Positions 45,665 to 57,480 of a DNA stretch of 64,000 nucleotides are shown here, one piece after another. The notes under the pieces are model-generated. The model ran no database searches, was not told where the DNA came from, and saw only the letters and a program-made list of their open reading frames with translations. The stretch's first letter is position 1, and the number at the start of each line of letters is the position of its first letter. This stretch comes from Tolypeutes matacus (lineage: Eukaryota; Chordata; Mammalia; Cingulata; Chlamyphoridae), in assembly GCA_026826555.1 (NCBI GenBank), contig JAKSZT010054568.1:12077641-12141640 (forward strand), in the 5' to 3' direction. The position numbers and the translations under genes are program-made.

Positions 45665-45945
45665 TTAAAAAACATACAATTCATCCAAAGTGTACAAACA
45701 ATGATATTTGCTTTAATCACATAGTTGTGCGTTCATCACTTCAATCATTATTAGAGCATTTTCATTATTTCAATAATAATAATAAACAAAAACAGACAAA
45801 CAAAGAAGAAAATTCCTCCCCACTCTCAATCTCTTTGCTTCCCTGACTATGCAGAGCCACAGTTTCTGGCTTTTCTATCCAAAGTGCGTAATCAGTGGCT
45901 TTAGTATAATCACATTGTTAGTATAAGAATTTTTTATCTGCAGAT
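45665..45945 (-). mobile_element. L1 3' UTR fragment, same subfamily as 1-270
   Basis: 'aacatacaattcatccaaag', 'cacatagttgtgcgttcatc', 'acttcaatcattattagagc' and 'attatttcaataataataat' reproduce positions 1-270 in order with few changes. It is therefore a truncated relative of the element at 1-6150, covering only its distal 3' UTR. Confidence 0.85.
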
Positions 45946-46495
45946 CACATTGCTCTAGTGATATGTTGTTTGTAGGGGATGGATTCGTTTGCCAGGGTTT
46001 TTTTTTCCTCAATGTGTGCTCTCAGGTTCGCTTTGGGCTCCCTTTGTTTTGCTCCCCAGAGTGAGTATGTCTCCGATAGCGCTCCCATCTGTATCCCACT
46101 CTGACTTTCCGCTGTGTTTCTTATGTGGATATGTGGGGACCGGGAAGAAGGGGTTCCCCGATGCTCCGACTCAGCCTCACCTCTCTCTCATCCTTCGTGT
46201 GGGGGTTTTGCTTCCGTGATGGACCCCGGCCTGCCTCCCACTGAGTATTGGCCCAGCAAGCATCCTGTCCGTCCTCCAGAAGGAGGGACTTGCTTTCCCG
46301 CTGCCTCCCGGTGCACTAGGTTGCACAGCTCATCCTCCTGAAGACTGAGGCTTTTCCCACAGTGTAGACAGCTTGGTTCTTGTTGTGAATGGAGAAGTGA
46401 CACCCTTTCCAGTTTTCCACATCTCTCAGCAGAAACTGGAAGCCATAAAAATTTTTCTAGGAAACAATGAGTTAATGAGCGACTGATCAGGGGAA
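45946..46495. other. Unassigned, GC-richer sequence
   Basis: The stretch is GC- and CT-rich from about 46010 to 46350, with open frames on both strands (about 75 codons) but no domain. It lies between a minus-strand L1 piece and a plus-strand L1, so it may be a repeat I do not recognise. Confidence 0.35.
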
Positions 46496-46499
46496 AAGA

Positions 46500-47090
46500 G
46501 AGAAAATTAGGAGTTTAAAAATGGAAGAGGTAATTCTACAACATTTCCTAAACTATTTAAGGGTAATAAGGAAATGCCATGAGCAATTTTATATCAATAA
46601 TTTGGACAACATAAAAAATAGACAAAAATCTAAAGGCACAAATTACCAAAACATTCTCAAAGAAATAAGAAACCTTATAATTAAAACTATTCCCACAAAG
46701 AAAAGTCCAGTCCTATTTAGTTTCACTAGTGAATTCTACTAAACATTTAGTGAAGAGGAGGTAAGAAAACTTTCTAACTCATTTTATGAGGCCAGTATAG
46801 TCCTAATACTAAAAAGGGACAAATATATTAAAACAAATGAAATTTACAGAACATTACTCTGAACACAGCAAAGAAAAAAGTCCTTAAAAATTATTTGCAA
46901 ATCAGACCCAGGAATGCCTATAAAGTTAATACCACGTGACGGGGTGGGTTGAGCCCCGGAATGCAAGACTGGTTCAATATTTCAAAATTAACAATGAAGC
47001 TCACCACAGTAGCAGAATAAGGGGCAAAACTCATTCAATAATCTCAACAGAAGCGGAAACTAGCACTTGATGAAATTAAGCGATCTGATT
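46500..47090 (+). pseudogene. Old L1 ORF2, part 1 (upstream and RT fingers)
   Basis: The frame at 46521-46742 reads NLDNIKNRQK, then IPTKKSPVLFSFTSEFY, the decayed ORF2 'LPTKKSPGPDGFTAEFY' region. It is followed by segments matching the RT region that normally ends in 'GMQGWFN' ('ggaatgcaagactggttcaa', 46959-46978). Stops are frequent. Confidence 0.8.
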
Positions 47091-47530
47091 GTTGTACCTG
47101 CTTTGTAGAAACAGGGTAGCCCGGCCCAAAATTTGTTTCACGTGTTGAGGTAGTGCTCTGTCTCCCACACACCAAGAGGCTACGATCAGGTTTAGTACTC
47201 AGATAATGCGGCATTCTGGGGAGTGCATGGAGGTGCAAAGCAGGCCCAAAGTGGCTTGAGAGGGCAGGGAAAGGAGGCTGTGGGGCTGGTATGGGGTGTG
47301 GGGGAGGGGCTGGACTGGGGGGCCCGTCCGAGCTCCCCACCCGCCACAGGACCAGCACCTGGGCTGTCCTATCAGCTCACCTGGACGGCGAGCAGAGGGG
47401 CAAGAGGAGGGCTGGGTTTTAAAAGCTGTCCACAGCGAGACATCAAATCGTGGAGGCAGACTCTTTACTACAAAGGGAGGCACCGTTTAAGACCCAGGCA
47501 CAGCTAAAGCCACACTCAGCAGCGCTCAGC
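47091..47530. other. GC-rich insert inside an old L1
   Basis: About 440 bp of GC-rich sequence interrupts the L1 RT region. The L1 stops near 47090 and resumes at the next RT segment near 47535. Frames up to about 104 codons on the minus strand show only Pro/Ser-rich low complexity. No repeat family and no clear target duplication are recognised. Confidence 0.5.
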
Positions 47531-48628
47531 AGCGTCCTAAGCTCAGGAGCAAGACATGAGAATCTGCTCACACCACTTCCGCTCGATACCATGCTGGAGG
47601 CCCTACTCAAATGCAATGAGAAAAACAGGAATAAACACTGAAAATCCTGTACATTAATGAACGATATCATTATTTACCGAAAACAACTGCTGAGGGATCC
47701 TACGAAAATCAAAACAATCTACTAGAGCTAATAATTGAATGTAGCACAATCATAGCTAAATATAACATTCATACACAAAAATTAAGTAAATTTCTATCAA
47801 CTACAGTAATGATTGGAATTAGTACATTAAATACCATTTCCAAAAGCACAAGTACCTAAAATACTGAGGAACAAATATACCAAAAACATCAATGACCTTT
47901 ATCCTAAAACCTATCAAACATGACTGAAAACAAATAAAAACCTCAATAAAATGGAACTACATGCTGTGCTCTTTTTGCAGAAGAACCAATATTGATAATT
48001 TGTCAATTCTCCTGAGGTCAATCGAGCTATTCAACAAAATTCTAATTAAATTTCTAATGGACTTTCTTTTTGTAGAAAGACATAAGAGAATACTAAAATT
48101 TATATGAAAATGCAATTTACCTAGAATAGTGAAAGCTATCTTAAGAAATGAACCCAAAGTTTGAGGACTCATGCTGCATAATTTTAAAGCATACTGTGAA
48201 GCTTTATTTATTAATACAAAATGTAATTGGAATAAAAATAGACAAGGGTAAGAGAAAATATTTCAAAAATAGACTCATAGATATCCAGTCAATTGTTTTA
48301 AAGGAAAGAGGCTTAAGCAACTCAATCCTCAAAGTCTTTTCAGCAAATGGTGATTGGAACAACAGGATAAAATATATGAGATAGGACCAAAACTCCACCC
48401 CCACCTCACATAATATACCAACAAAATGAATTCAAAATGGAACCTAGAAAAAATGTAAGAACTCAGGTTATGAGGCTTCTAGAAGAAATATTGGAAAATT
48501 TATTTTTGACATTGATATAGGTAACTCTTGTTTTTAAACTGAACATAAAAAGTTGTAACCATGAAAGAAAAAGAAATGATAAACAGAATTTTATCAAAAT
48601 TGAAATTCTGGTTATCAAAATACACTAC
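47531..48628 (+). pseudogene. Old L1 ORF2, part 2 (RT to C-terminus)
   Basis: It resumes with the same RT segment as 44120-44225 ('ctaagctcaggagcaagaca'). It continues through 'caatgacctttatcctaaaa' and 'gaatgaacccaaagtt'-type phrases to 'aaatattggaaaatttattt', in L1 ORF2 order. Multiple stops are present. It is cut at 48628 by an LTR. Confidence 0.82.
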
Positions 48629-49085
48629 TGTTCTAATTTGCTAAAGTTGCTCAAAGCAGATACCATTAAAAGGATTGGTTTTTAACAGTGGGAATTTTTT
48701 AACTCACAAGCTTACAGTTCTGAGGCTGTGAAAATATCCAAATCAAAGCATCATCAAGACAGTACCTCCTTCCAGAAGACTGGCCACTGGCAATCCTGAA
48801 CACCTCTGCCACATGGCAAGGTACATGGCGCGTCTGCTGGTCTCTCCCTTCTCTTCTGGGTTTCCTCTTCTTGCTTCCGTGGCTTTCTCTTTCTCTGTCT
48901 GAATTTCATTCTCTAATAAAGGACTCCAGTAAGAGGACCAAGACCCACCCTGAATGAGGTGGGTCACATCTTAACTTAAGATCCTACCCACAAAAGATCC
49001 TCCTTCCAATGGGCCCACACCCACAGGAATGGACTAACTTTAAGAACCTACTTTCCTGGGGTATATACAGCTTCAGACCATCACA
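48629..49085 (-). mobile_element. Solo LTR, family X, complete copy inside L1
   Basis: It starts TG ('tgttctaatttgctaaag') and ends CA ('cttcagaccatcaca') on the + strand. Read inverted it matches 58515-58964 over its whole length: 'ccccagg', 'gattaagac'-like, 'actggagtccttt', 'agaagggagagacc', 'gccatgtggcagaggtg', 'gatgatgctttgatttgga' and 'attcccactgtt'. The surrounding L1 resumes directly after it. Flanks share the hexamer 'acacta' (48622-48627, 49087-49092), a possible target duplication with imprecise edges. Confidence 0.85.
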
Positions 49086-49720
49086 AACACTAAAGCAATA
49101 AACAGGAAAGCAACAGACTGAATGAAAATATTCACAATATTTATTTATGAAAAGACATATCCAGAATATATTTTAAAAATCATACAACTAATAATAAAAA
49201 GATGAAAAAGGCAATAAAAAGTGAGAAAAAGACTTGCACAGACATGTCACAAAAGAACATCGACAAAAGCTCAGTGAGAACATGAAAACATTTCAGTATA
49301 CTTAGAAAACAGGGGAATTCAAATTAAACAGAGGGAGTGCCCTTCCATACCTGGTAGACTGACATAAGTAAGTGAATAAATACATAAATAAATAAAAATG
49401 CATACATAAATAAAAAGCCCCAAGCTTTGAAAAGGACATGGAACAACTGAATTCCTACATATTAGTCATGTGATTACAATTCTGGAAAGAAATTTTATTT
49501 CTAGTGTGTACCCAAAGAATATTTGTTTTAATTTAGAAAAAATACTATTAGTCAATGCATGGTCTCTTTACTTATAAACTGGAGACAATGCAAATGGCCA
49601 TTTAGGAGAATGGTCACACTTAGTGTACAGTATTTCTTACGTGGACTACCACTAACAATGTAAAAACAGAGGAAGCACAGACACACGCAACAACGTGAGT
49701 GAATCTAATATCCCTTTTGT
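49086..49720 (+). mobile_element. Old L1, part 3 (ORF2 end and 3' UTR)
   Basis: 'caacagactgaatgaaaata', 'atccagaatatattttaaaa', 'gacatgtcacaaaagaacat' and 'gagaacatgaaaacatttca' follow the end of L1 ORF2. The 3' UTR phrase 'gaatggtcacacttagtgta' comes later. It is the continuation of 46500-48628 after the LTR. A short (AAAT)-rich tract lies at 49370-49405. Confidence 0.75.
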
Positions 49721-51215
49721 TGAGCAAAGGAGGTATAAAATACAGAAACAAGAGACTAAGATGAAAGCTTGAAAACACCCCTCAGGAAAAAGAAGGACTG
49801 TCAGAAGCTAATAGCCTGAGTGATATTTCTGTTCGAATAATTGAAATTTCCGTGTACAGATTCATCCTCAAAGAAAGACATCTGGCAAGAAAGAGAACCT
49901 GAAGTCTCCAGAGATCATTCTTTCCTGGTGAATTTGCTTGCTAGGCATAGGTAAAAACTTTAGGTTGAGCCTGACTATTACATTAAGGAAAGGGAGTTCA
50001 ATGTTTCTAGAGCTGTTTTCTTTATTAGGGTCATAACATATAAAGTGTGTCTTACATCTAAGAATATGACTCAGAATTTCAAATTTCATGCCCAGATATT
50101 TAATCACTCCATTTCAGTGTTAGACAAGGGGGAAATGCAGTAGAGAAAGGATAAGATCTCTGATAATAATGCCTAAGAAAAACCTATCTCTGCAGCTATT
50201 CAAGGAAGTATAAGCTTCCATTGGGTCGTAGCATCAGAATGTTATGTCTCTATTACCACTTTCTCCCTAGCTCAATATCGGGCTGTCAATTTTTTTATGA
50301 TGTCTGCATTTCAAAGACATTTTCCAAACACTGCTCTCAATAATGAACGTTTTGTCTAAGAGGGTCAGGATTAGTTCAAACTTCTTAATGTGTATAAATG
50401 TGTAAAAGTGAGTTAAATATTACCTTATATGTATATAGCTGAATACAAGTTATCATGGCTATATTTTAATGGATGTTATTGTGACCTTGGTACTCAAACT
50501 TCAATAAATTATTACCATATTCAAGAACTGAAATTTAAGCATTTAATCAGAGGTTTACCTGAATTTTCATTTTAATCTAAGAACTAATTTGCCTTCTGAT
50601 ATTCACTCTCTCACTTGTACCCAGACACTCTGATTCCTCTGGGCTATCCTTTAATGCAGGAAAGAATATGACTTTCAGTGTAGACTTATGTACATATTGT
50701 TGAAGATCTATAAATACAGGTATGTTGAGCTCTGTTGGACATATTCCAACTTACATTATGAAAAATAACGTTCTGAAAATGCAGATATCTCATTCTGGAG
50801 GAACTAGAACTGAAGTAATATCTCTGGAGAGGAATTAAAAGAAGCAACATATGAATAAATAACACATGCGTCTCCTTTCATTCTCGTTGACTTCCTGGCT
50901 TGGAAGGATATATAAAACGAAATCACAGAAATAGCAGCTGTCCTTATCAACCAGCCTGTGCTTAAACCACAGCTTGAACCCTTACTAGAATCTTCTAGCA
51001 TCTCGGGCAAGTTACAAATTTGTTTCAATCCCAATGTCCCAAATAAGGAAAGTCTATTACCATGCTTGTATTTTTTTTGCAGGGGTAGGAACAAGCAAGG
51101 TTAAGTTTCCTCTTACCTTAACTAAGCCCCTGTCAGGTGCTGGCACACCTTGTACCTCTGAGGCTCTAGCTCAGTGGTTATCATTAGGACTTACATTTGT
51201 TTTGCAAAAGTAGGC
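49721..51215. other. Unassigned AT-rich sequence
   Basis: No gene or repeat is recognised with confidence. Short minus-strand frames (49868-50107, 50804-51094) have no domain. Confidence 0.35.
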
Positions 51216-51217
51216 AG

Positions 51218-51370
51218 CATACTGTGATATTGAAAACACTGGATTTAGAATTAGGGGTCCCGAATCCAAGTTCTGCCCCTGGCACCCTTTTGTTGTATGG
51301 ATTGGATGTACACATTGTAGATTTCTGGTGAGGTTATGTGTGTAGCCTGTGGGTATCTGTGAGTTCAAAT
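51218..51370 (+). repeat. MIR SINE fragment
   Basis: The order 'ttgaaaacactggatttaga', 'attaggggtcccgaatccaa' and 'gttctgcccctggcacc' follows the MIR head and core ('agagcacggactctgga', 'gggttcgaatcc', 'ggctctgccact'). Confidence 0.6.
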
Positions 51371-51840
51371 CCTATCATGGAGGAAAACATTCTTTAAAGT
51401 ATATAAGCATTGTAAAAACTCAAGAATATTTAGTCGTTATTTCTGAATTTAAGAAGCTAAATATATTGATTTATTTCTACCTTAAAACTAAGCTGAATAT
51501 GTGTAAATAAATAACTCACTTGCTCTCCTTATCGACCATATAAATGATACTCAGCCAAGTTCACTCATTATAAATTGCCACTGATAGCCACACGCTGGTC
51601 AAAGAAACGGCTGTGGTATCGCAGCACTGCCCACCACGCCATGGCTCTACCTGCTTGTCACACACAGGACCAGAGCCCCATCCGGCGCTGTCCCGGCGTC
51701 AGCGCCAGAGGCTTCAGGAGAACGTGTTCCAAATTTATGAGTGGTGTGCAGCAGTTAACGCACATTTTAAAATGATAATCTTTTAAAACGGCTTTAGCTT
51801 TCATAATAAGCATTGTAAATTTGATCTTCAATTAGGAGGA
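51371..51840. other. Unassigned sequence
   Basis: AT-rich on the left and GC-richer at 51590-51730. A 66-codon + strand frame there has no domain. Confidence 0.35.
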
Positions 51841-51844
51841 GCTT

Positions 51845-51950
51845 CTGAATAGAGACGTAATCCTCTTCCACAGAAGAATCTGGGGCTTAGAAAATTAAAG
51901 CATGTGTCAGATGCACATTCTTAGTAAGTGAGGAGCTAAGAATAGCGCCC
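51845..51950 (-). repeat. Possible MIR SINE fragment
   Basis: 'cttccacagaagaatctggg', 'gcttagaaaattaaagcatg' and 'ttagtaagtgaggagctaag' follow the reverse MIR core. The match is weak. Confidence 0.5.
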
Positions 51951-53970
51951 TCTTCATCTATATTAAGTAAAAATACTTTCCACCACGTAACTCTCTACCT
52001 CGCCTCTCGCAGTGCATTGTGTCTGTCGCTCCTGCGTAGATCTGTCATTACAGCGACACTGACCTCTTCACCCTTCCACCGAGGACGAGCCTCTGCACCT
52101 GGTCCACCTGGAGGCTCGGAAACTGTTCTTCGCTTAAGTGGATGAATATGAGCTGAAGGCAAAAAGGATGAAAAGAACGAGGGGGAGAGTGACAGCAAAA
52201 GTGCTTCAGGATGTAAGACATTGAACTTTTAGTAAGAAAGTACTAATTAACACAAAAATGGAAATAGAGAAAGGCATTTGGGGCAGAGATGCAACCACAG
52301 CATTTTTACATTCTGACAAAAGATCGAATCACTATATTCTCAACAAGGTAAGTAGAAATTTTTTGAGTGCATGAGTATATAACCAAAATTCAGGGCACTT
52401 TTATAATAAAAAAACAGATTTGGGGAAATTATTAGAACAGTCAAAAGTTTAGTGTGGCATTTTAGGGACACTTTCTAATGGGAAATTTGAAAACAACTGG
52501 GATTCTGATAATCATCATTATTCATTTTCCCAGTAATATAAAGAGGGAGATTTACATATTTTTTCTTCTTTTGGTTCCATGCATGAGTTTAATAAGCTTA
52601 ACGATCCACATGTATAAAAATCTTCAGGACACTGAAGACTCTTGAGCAGTTCCTGAGACCTTAGCTTTCAGAGAATTCACCGTTTCCTCCTCCTCCTCCG
52701 CTGGCCCTCACACACCGTCACACACCCTCTCGCACTCGTTTCCCAGTGGATATCAAGGGAGGACGAGAGCGACGGCGTACTCTAGCCATGGCTACTCCAG
52801 AGAGAGCAGTGCATGAGCAAAGGCGAGCTGGGACCCATCCTGTCGAGGAACGGGAACTGCTCTTACCTCAGTCAGGTATTGGAGGTGATAAGTGTTCATG
52901 GCCGATTAAACGTAGCTGCATCTCACCATGTCACATTCCATAATGATCGAGATAACAAATCACTGTGTTCAGCAACCAAGCACAAGCACTGCCATACCTC
53001 GTTACTATCAAGGGATGTCGTGCACTAGAGAAACAGAGCCTGGAAATGGCAGCATTCGTTCCTCCCGTGAGCACCGTGGAAGTGTTTTAATAAGATCACA
53101 GGCCCTAGTCAAGGCAGTATTGCCTCAGCTGAGAACTGTGACAAGAACTGAAAAGGAAGTTTCCATCAGCTACACCATTGCTGCTTTCAGAAGTCACTGC
53201 CAAAATCTAAGGTTAGGAAATCATTTCCAGAAAAGTGTCTTTTAAAGAAAAAAAAAAGAGCACTGTTTGGCCAAAGCTTTTGTTCTATAGGTCTTGGACA
53301 AGTAAGAGCCTCACCATAAAAATAATGGTGTTCCCACTTTTTTTAATAGAAGAAGAAAAGAGGAATATTTCCATATCCTAAGGTTCTTAAGTTACTACAT
53401 AAGATACTGTTCTGATCAGACTGGGGGAGACGAAAAGCGCCCAGTGTTGCACATATGGATTCAAAGGACGAGAGTTTCAAAAGGAACAGGAAAAAAATGC
53501 ATTTTCTTTAGCTCTCTCCCATCCTACTACTTTAAAAGTAACTTCCCTATCTTGTGTTACTTGACTAAAACCGAAATACAGGGTCTGGGACCAATAGTAC
53601 TGAGAACTAGTCTTTCTCTGAAACCCAGAGTCTAAACCCAGACATTTCTTTTGGAATGTGAAGGGCCCACAATAAGGCAGAAGGAGCCCCTCTCCTGGTT
53701 CTGAGAAGCCAAAGGAGGTCTGTTCTGTCATGAATTCTCACTGCCCTGAGTCGGGCACTAAGAATCGCCTGAGCTGACACCTCCCCAGGACCTGGAGCTG
53801 CCTCGTTTCATAGCCACCTGCTCCTTGGGTCTTTCAGAGAAGGCTTGTTCACATAGGGTACTCCCCGCTCCCACCCTACTGCCATTAGCCAGGAAAGAAT
53901 ACCCAACCCCGACACGGCCCAGGTAAGCTGGGAAAATCCCCATTGAGAAGATCCCACTCCCTGATGTTCA
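51951..53970. other. Unassigned sequence
   Basis: No gene is recognised over 2 kb. A moderately GC-rich block at 52670-53250 carries overlapping frames on the + strand up to 105 codons (52928-53245) without a domain. A second such block lies at 53740-53930. No repeat signature is evident. Confidence 0.35.
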
Positions 53971-53974
53971 CTAG

Positions 53975-54740
53975 TGCTTACGATTTGCCTGACATATCAT
54001 TTTCTGTTCTTTAATGTTCATCTCATTTGTGCCTTTCTATTTTAAATGCTTCTCATGTTTGCTTCTGTTTTTTAAACAAGTCTGACAATTAATTTGGGTG
54101 TTTAGCTCATTTATATCTAACGTAATCATAATAATTTGGATTTTGATTCTATTCATCTCATCTTTTTTGTTGTTCATGTATTCTTCTTTTCCTGCGTATT
54201 TTACTATTAAATTATTTTAGAGTTCTCTTTTAATTATACTATTGCTTTTTGGCTATACCTACGTGGAGTACATTTCTAGTGGTGGCTCTAAGGGTCACAA
54301 TATGCACCCTTAATTTACCACAGTCAACTTAAAATACATTTACTACCTCACATAACACAAGCATAAGATGGAGAGAAAAAAATACACTTACTACCCCGCA
54401 CTTGGTGCTGGCACATAGTTTATATGTATGTAGAAGATATGCTTTTATTTTTTGTTTTAAGTAGAAAAGAAGATAAATATACAGCATTTTATACTACTTA
54501 CATATATATAATTTCAGGAGCTCTTAATTTCCTTCTCTATATATGATTTTCATCATTTATCATTTCTCCACAACCCTAACTACTTTTGTTAGCATTTCTC
54601 TTGATGCAAGTCTACTTGACAACTTTTCTCAGCTTTTGTTTATCTGAAAAAGTGTCTATTTCACCTTCAGTTTTGAAGGATATTTTCACTGGATATTGAA
54701 TTCTGGGTTAACAGCTACTCCCAGCTCCCAGCACTTTTGT
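53975..54740 (-). mobile_element. Old L1 fragment (ORF1-ORF2 region)
   Basis: On the + strand, 'ttgaaggatattttcactgg' and 'atattgaattctgggttaac' (54670-54712) match the inverted ORF1 region seen near 4620-4680 of the L1 at 1-6150. Upstream, 'atactattgctttttggcta' and 'taagggtcacaatatgcacc' fit the inter-ORF region of older L1s. No open frame survives. Confidence 0.65.
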
Positions 54741-55445
54741 GGTCTTTTTTCTTGGCTGGATTGGAAATCCAGAGTCCCCCAGTAATCCGTGACTTCCGGT
54801 CACGTCTCCTCCCTCCTGGCCCCACAGCAGGCACTTTGGCCGGCTCAGGGTGACTGGCCTAGGCCTGCTTTCCTCCCGAGCTGGCCTGAATCCCAAGCCT
54901 GTGCTCTTTCCTCCACTCTTCTGACCATCACACACTTCTGCAGGCTCCTCTGAGCAGCTTTCTTCTCTCTTGTACTCTTCCTACAAATCCTCGAATCTTC
55001 CCAGAGCTCTTCCCTTGGGCTCTACTGCCCGTGCCTCAGTGGGAGAGCAGGAAAGCCTGGACCTCAGTTTGGGCGTCTGTGTGGTAGGGGCAGTCCTGGT
55101 GTGGCTGCCGGCGTGTCAGCCTGGATGAAGCACAGCCCCCAGTAGATGAGGGGGTCCCAGGCAAATGGCAACCTTCACTGGACACAGCCTGACCCGCGTG
55201 GCCGTGTTTAAGGCAGCAGCTCACACCTGGTTGTACCTGTCCCTGGGGTGGAGGGGGTGCAGTGTGCTCACCTCCCTGCCTTGGCCACGGTTGAGACCTG
55301 CTGGTTATGAGGACGTGGCACCCACCAGTGAAGCTGACCTTGGTCTGTCTCTTCTCTGTGTGAGTAAAACAACTCCCCACACTCCCGCCAGACCCTGACA
55401 GTCGTGATATGCTGGCGACCCTGACACCTGAATTGGAGTGAGTTG
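54741..55445. other. Unassigned, GC-richer sequence
   Basis: Frames up to 114 codons on the minus strand (55036-55380) and 77 on the + strand overlap each other and have no domain. No repeat is recognised. Confidence 0.35.
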
Positions 55446-55449
55446 ACTT

Positions 55450-56455
55450 CTCCTTAAGTGTCCTTCCTTGGGAACAGCGGGATCATAGCTCTGTGCTGCC
55501 TCTTCTATGCATGGAAGTGATTGCCTCCTGTATTTTATCCCATTTCATACTTTCTACAGCAGAAACTTTATCATCATTGCATGCCAAGGTTCCGTTTCTT
55601 TCACATTTAAAGACATTGCTTGTGCTCCTGAGAGTGACAGAGTTGGACTCAGTTACGGCTTCCCTGCACATGGCTCATCTGTCCCTTCTATTTGAGCTAT
55701 ACTTGGTGCTGGAGTTGGTAGGTGTACATCTAAGAGACTTGAATCTCTGGGCTGCCCATGTGCCAGCTGGGCCCTGAGCCTCAGCGGAGTTGCAACACCT
55801 GCTCCCCAGTTTGTTGGACTCACCCAGGACAACTAACAAGGAGGAGATGATGGACAACCACCATTCCAAGGAAATGAGTGAGCCGACAACTGCAAGCAAG
55901 AGAGTCCCATCCATCGGCTGTATGGGATCGAAGACCCCTCTCAAATAGAGGTGGAGTGGAAATCACCATCCCAGAATCCTCAGGATTGGGGAATGAACTA
56001 CGGACTAGAGTGGACTCACTGGTGTTCTACTATAGACTTGTTGTGATTCTAGCTATGGAAGAAATTACAGCACTGACGTGGAGCCAGTGGCCACTGGAGG
56101 CTCTGGGGGCAGGGGGAGGGAAAGGCAGGGTAATGCAGGGGCTTTTTTGGGACTTAGAAATCATCCTGAATGGCATTGCAATGACAGATACAGGCCATTA
56201 TATATCTTCCCATCGCCTGCAGAACTGTGTGGAAAGGGTGTAGACTACAGTGTGAACTGCTGTCGCTGCTCAATGGCTATGTCCTAAGATGTGTTTATCA
56301 TTTGCAATGAAGGTGCCACACTAATGAAGGATGTTGTTTATGTGGGAGGTGTGGGGAGTGGGGCATATGGGAATCCCTATATTTTTTGCATAACATTTGT
56401 GTAATCTAAGTATCTTTAAAAAAGTAAAAACTATATTTTAAATAAATAAATAAAG
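55450..56455 (+). mobile_element. Xenarthran-type L1 3' end, long copy
   Basis: A long stretch ends in 'gtgtaatctaagtatcttta' and an A-rich, AAAT-type tail at 56405-56455. Its terminal block recurs at 38790-39025 and, inverted, at 24740-24825 and 27330-27435. A purine/G-rich tract ('gggggcagggggaggga', from about 56106) is typical of L1 3' UTRs. I recognise the whole segment, from memory, as a common xenarthran repeat. The 121-codon frame at 55878-56243 is not an L1 ORF and I regard it as non-coding. Confidence 0.75.
56106..56131 (+). other. G-quadruplex-capable tract
   Basis: Four G runs of at least three (two of five, then two of three) with loops of 2, 1 and about 7 bases lie in the presumed L1 3' UTR. 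Such tracts are a known feature of L1 3' UTRs. Folding is inferred from the pattern only. Confidence 0.6.
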
Positions 56456-56459
56456 AAAG

Positions 56460-56572
56460 ACATTGCATTCCTTTCTTCTGGTAATGACCCAAATGGCCAT
56501 CCAATTATTATTCTTTCACATGATTAAATATCTTTATTTTAATACTTAGCTACTAGTGGTATTTATGGGAAA
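56460..56572. other. Unassigned linker
   Basis: Short AT-rich stretch, nothing recognised. Confidence 0.35.
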
Positions 56573-56574
56573 AT

Positions 56575-56860
56575 TCTTAGTCATCACACTAATATTATGA
56601 TAAAAATACCTATACTTAAATTTACTGAGTTCTTATGAAATTCCAGGCACTGTGCTTACCACCGTGTGTGGACTTCTCATTGACCCTCACAAGAGCTCTA
56701 TGCAGCAGGTACCATCCTGATTCCAACTACGAGGCAAATGAGACAGTGAAGTCAACAGCTGCTCAAGATCTCAAAGCTGCCTCGTATCTGGTGAACTCAG
56801 AAGAGAGAGCTGGGGGTTTGGGCTGAGAGCCCGTAGCCTTGACTGCTATATCATGTGAAG
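56575..56860 (-). repeat. MIR SINE, near complete
   Basis: The + strand reads 'ttactgagttcttatgaaat', 'tccaggcactgtgcttacca', 'gaccctcacaagagctctat', 'gcagcaggtaccatcctgat', 'gaggcaaatgagacagtg' and 'gctgctcaagatctcaaagc', which is the reverse MIR order from tail to head. Confidence 0.85.
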
Positions 56861-57355
56861 AATACTGAAATTAGAAATGAAACCGAGGAAGGATTCTTTA
56901 GAGATCAGTGATAAATAATTTTTAAGGAGAAACTTTTAAAAGTTATGAAAGGGAAGTATATTGTACCAATTAGTATTTGTAAGTACAACAAAGGGAATAA
57001 GAGAGAATATACATTTTGCAAATATGTCTAAGTTAAAATTGGTACCAAGGGAAAAAGGGGTTTGGTAATTAATGTGAGGAAATGTGAAAGTAATGACACT
57101 AAATGACTCAAAGTTTAAACTAATTTCTTATTCCGTCTTTGAAGTGAGAAGGAGGAAATGCAAAACCCTAAAATCGGATACTGGCAGAGAACTGGTATGA
57201 GCATCCCTGCTTACTGAAGATTTGTGAACCAGCATGAATTTGTAACACACTTACTCAAGTTATCAAGGGAATTAATGATCGCAGCTAGGAGGTAAACTAG
57301 TTTTAGATAAATTGCTGATTCCTGGCAGGAAGCTAGGGGGAAATGAGCCAGGTGT
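56861..57355. other. Unassigned AT-rich sequence
   Basis: No gene or repeat is recognised. Confidence 0.35.
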
Positions 57356-57357
57356 CA

Positions 57358-57480
57358 TGGAGAGAAGGCAACTGGCTCTGGGCAAACCCACTGACCTTAA
57401 GCAGGTCCCCGTTCCTTTCGGGCTTGCTGCACCTTCACCTGCCAAACAAGGACCATGAATAAATCGTCTTTAAAGTACTC
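57358..57480 (+). repeat. Possible MIR SINE fragment
   Basis: 'aactggctctgggcaaaccc', 'actgaccttaagcaggtccc' and 'ccaaacaaggaccatgaata' resemble the MIR core. The match is diverged. Confidence 0.5.

Noticed and set aside
52746..53245. Retrocopy of a host gene
   Set aside because: Several overlapping short frames in different phases and no recognised protein similarity or poly(A) tail.
55878..56243. A 121-codon plus-strand frame
   Set aside because: It lies in a repetitive L1 3' end known from other copies, and no L1 protein motif is present.
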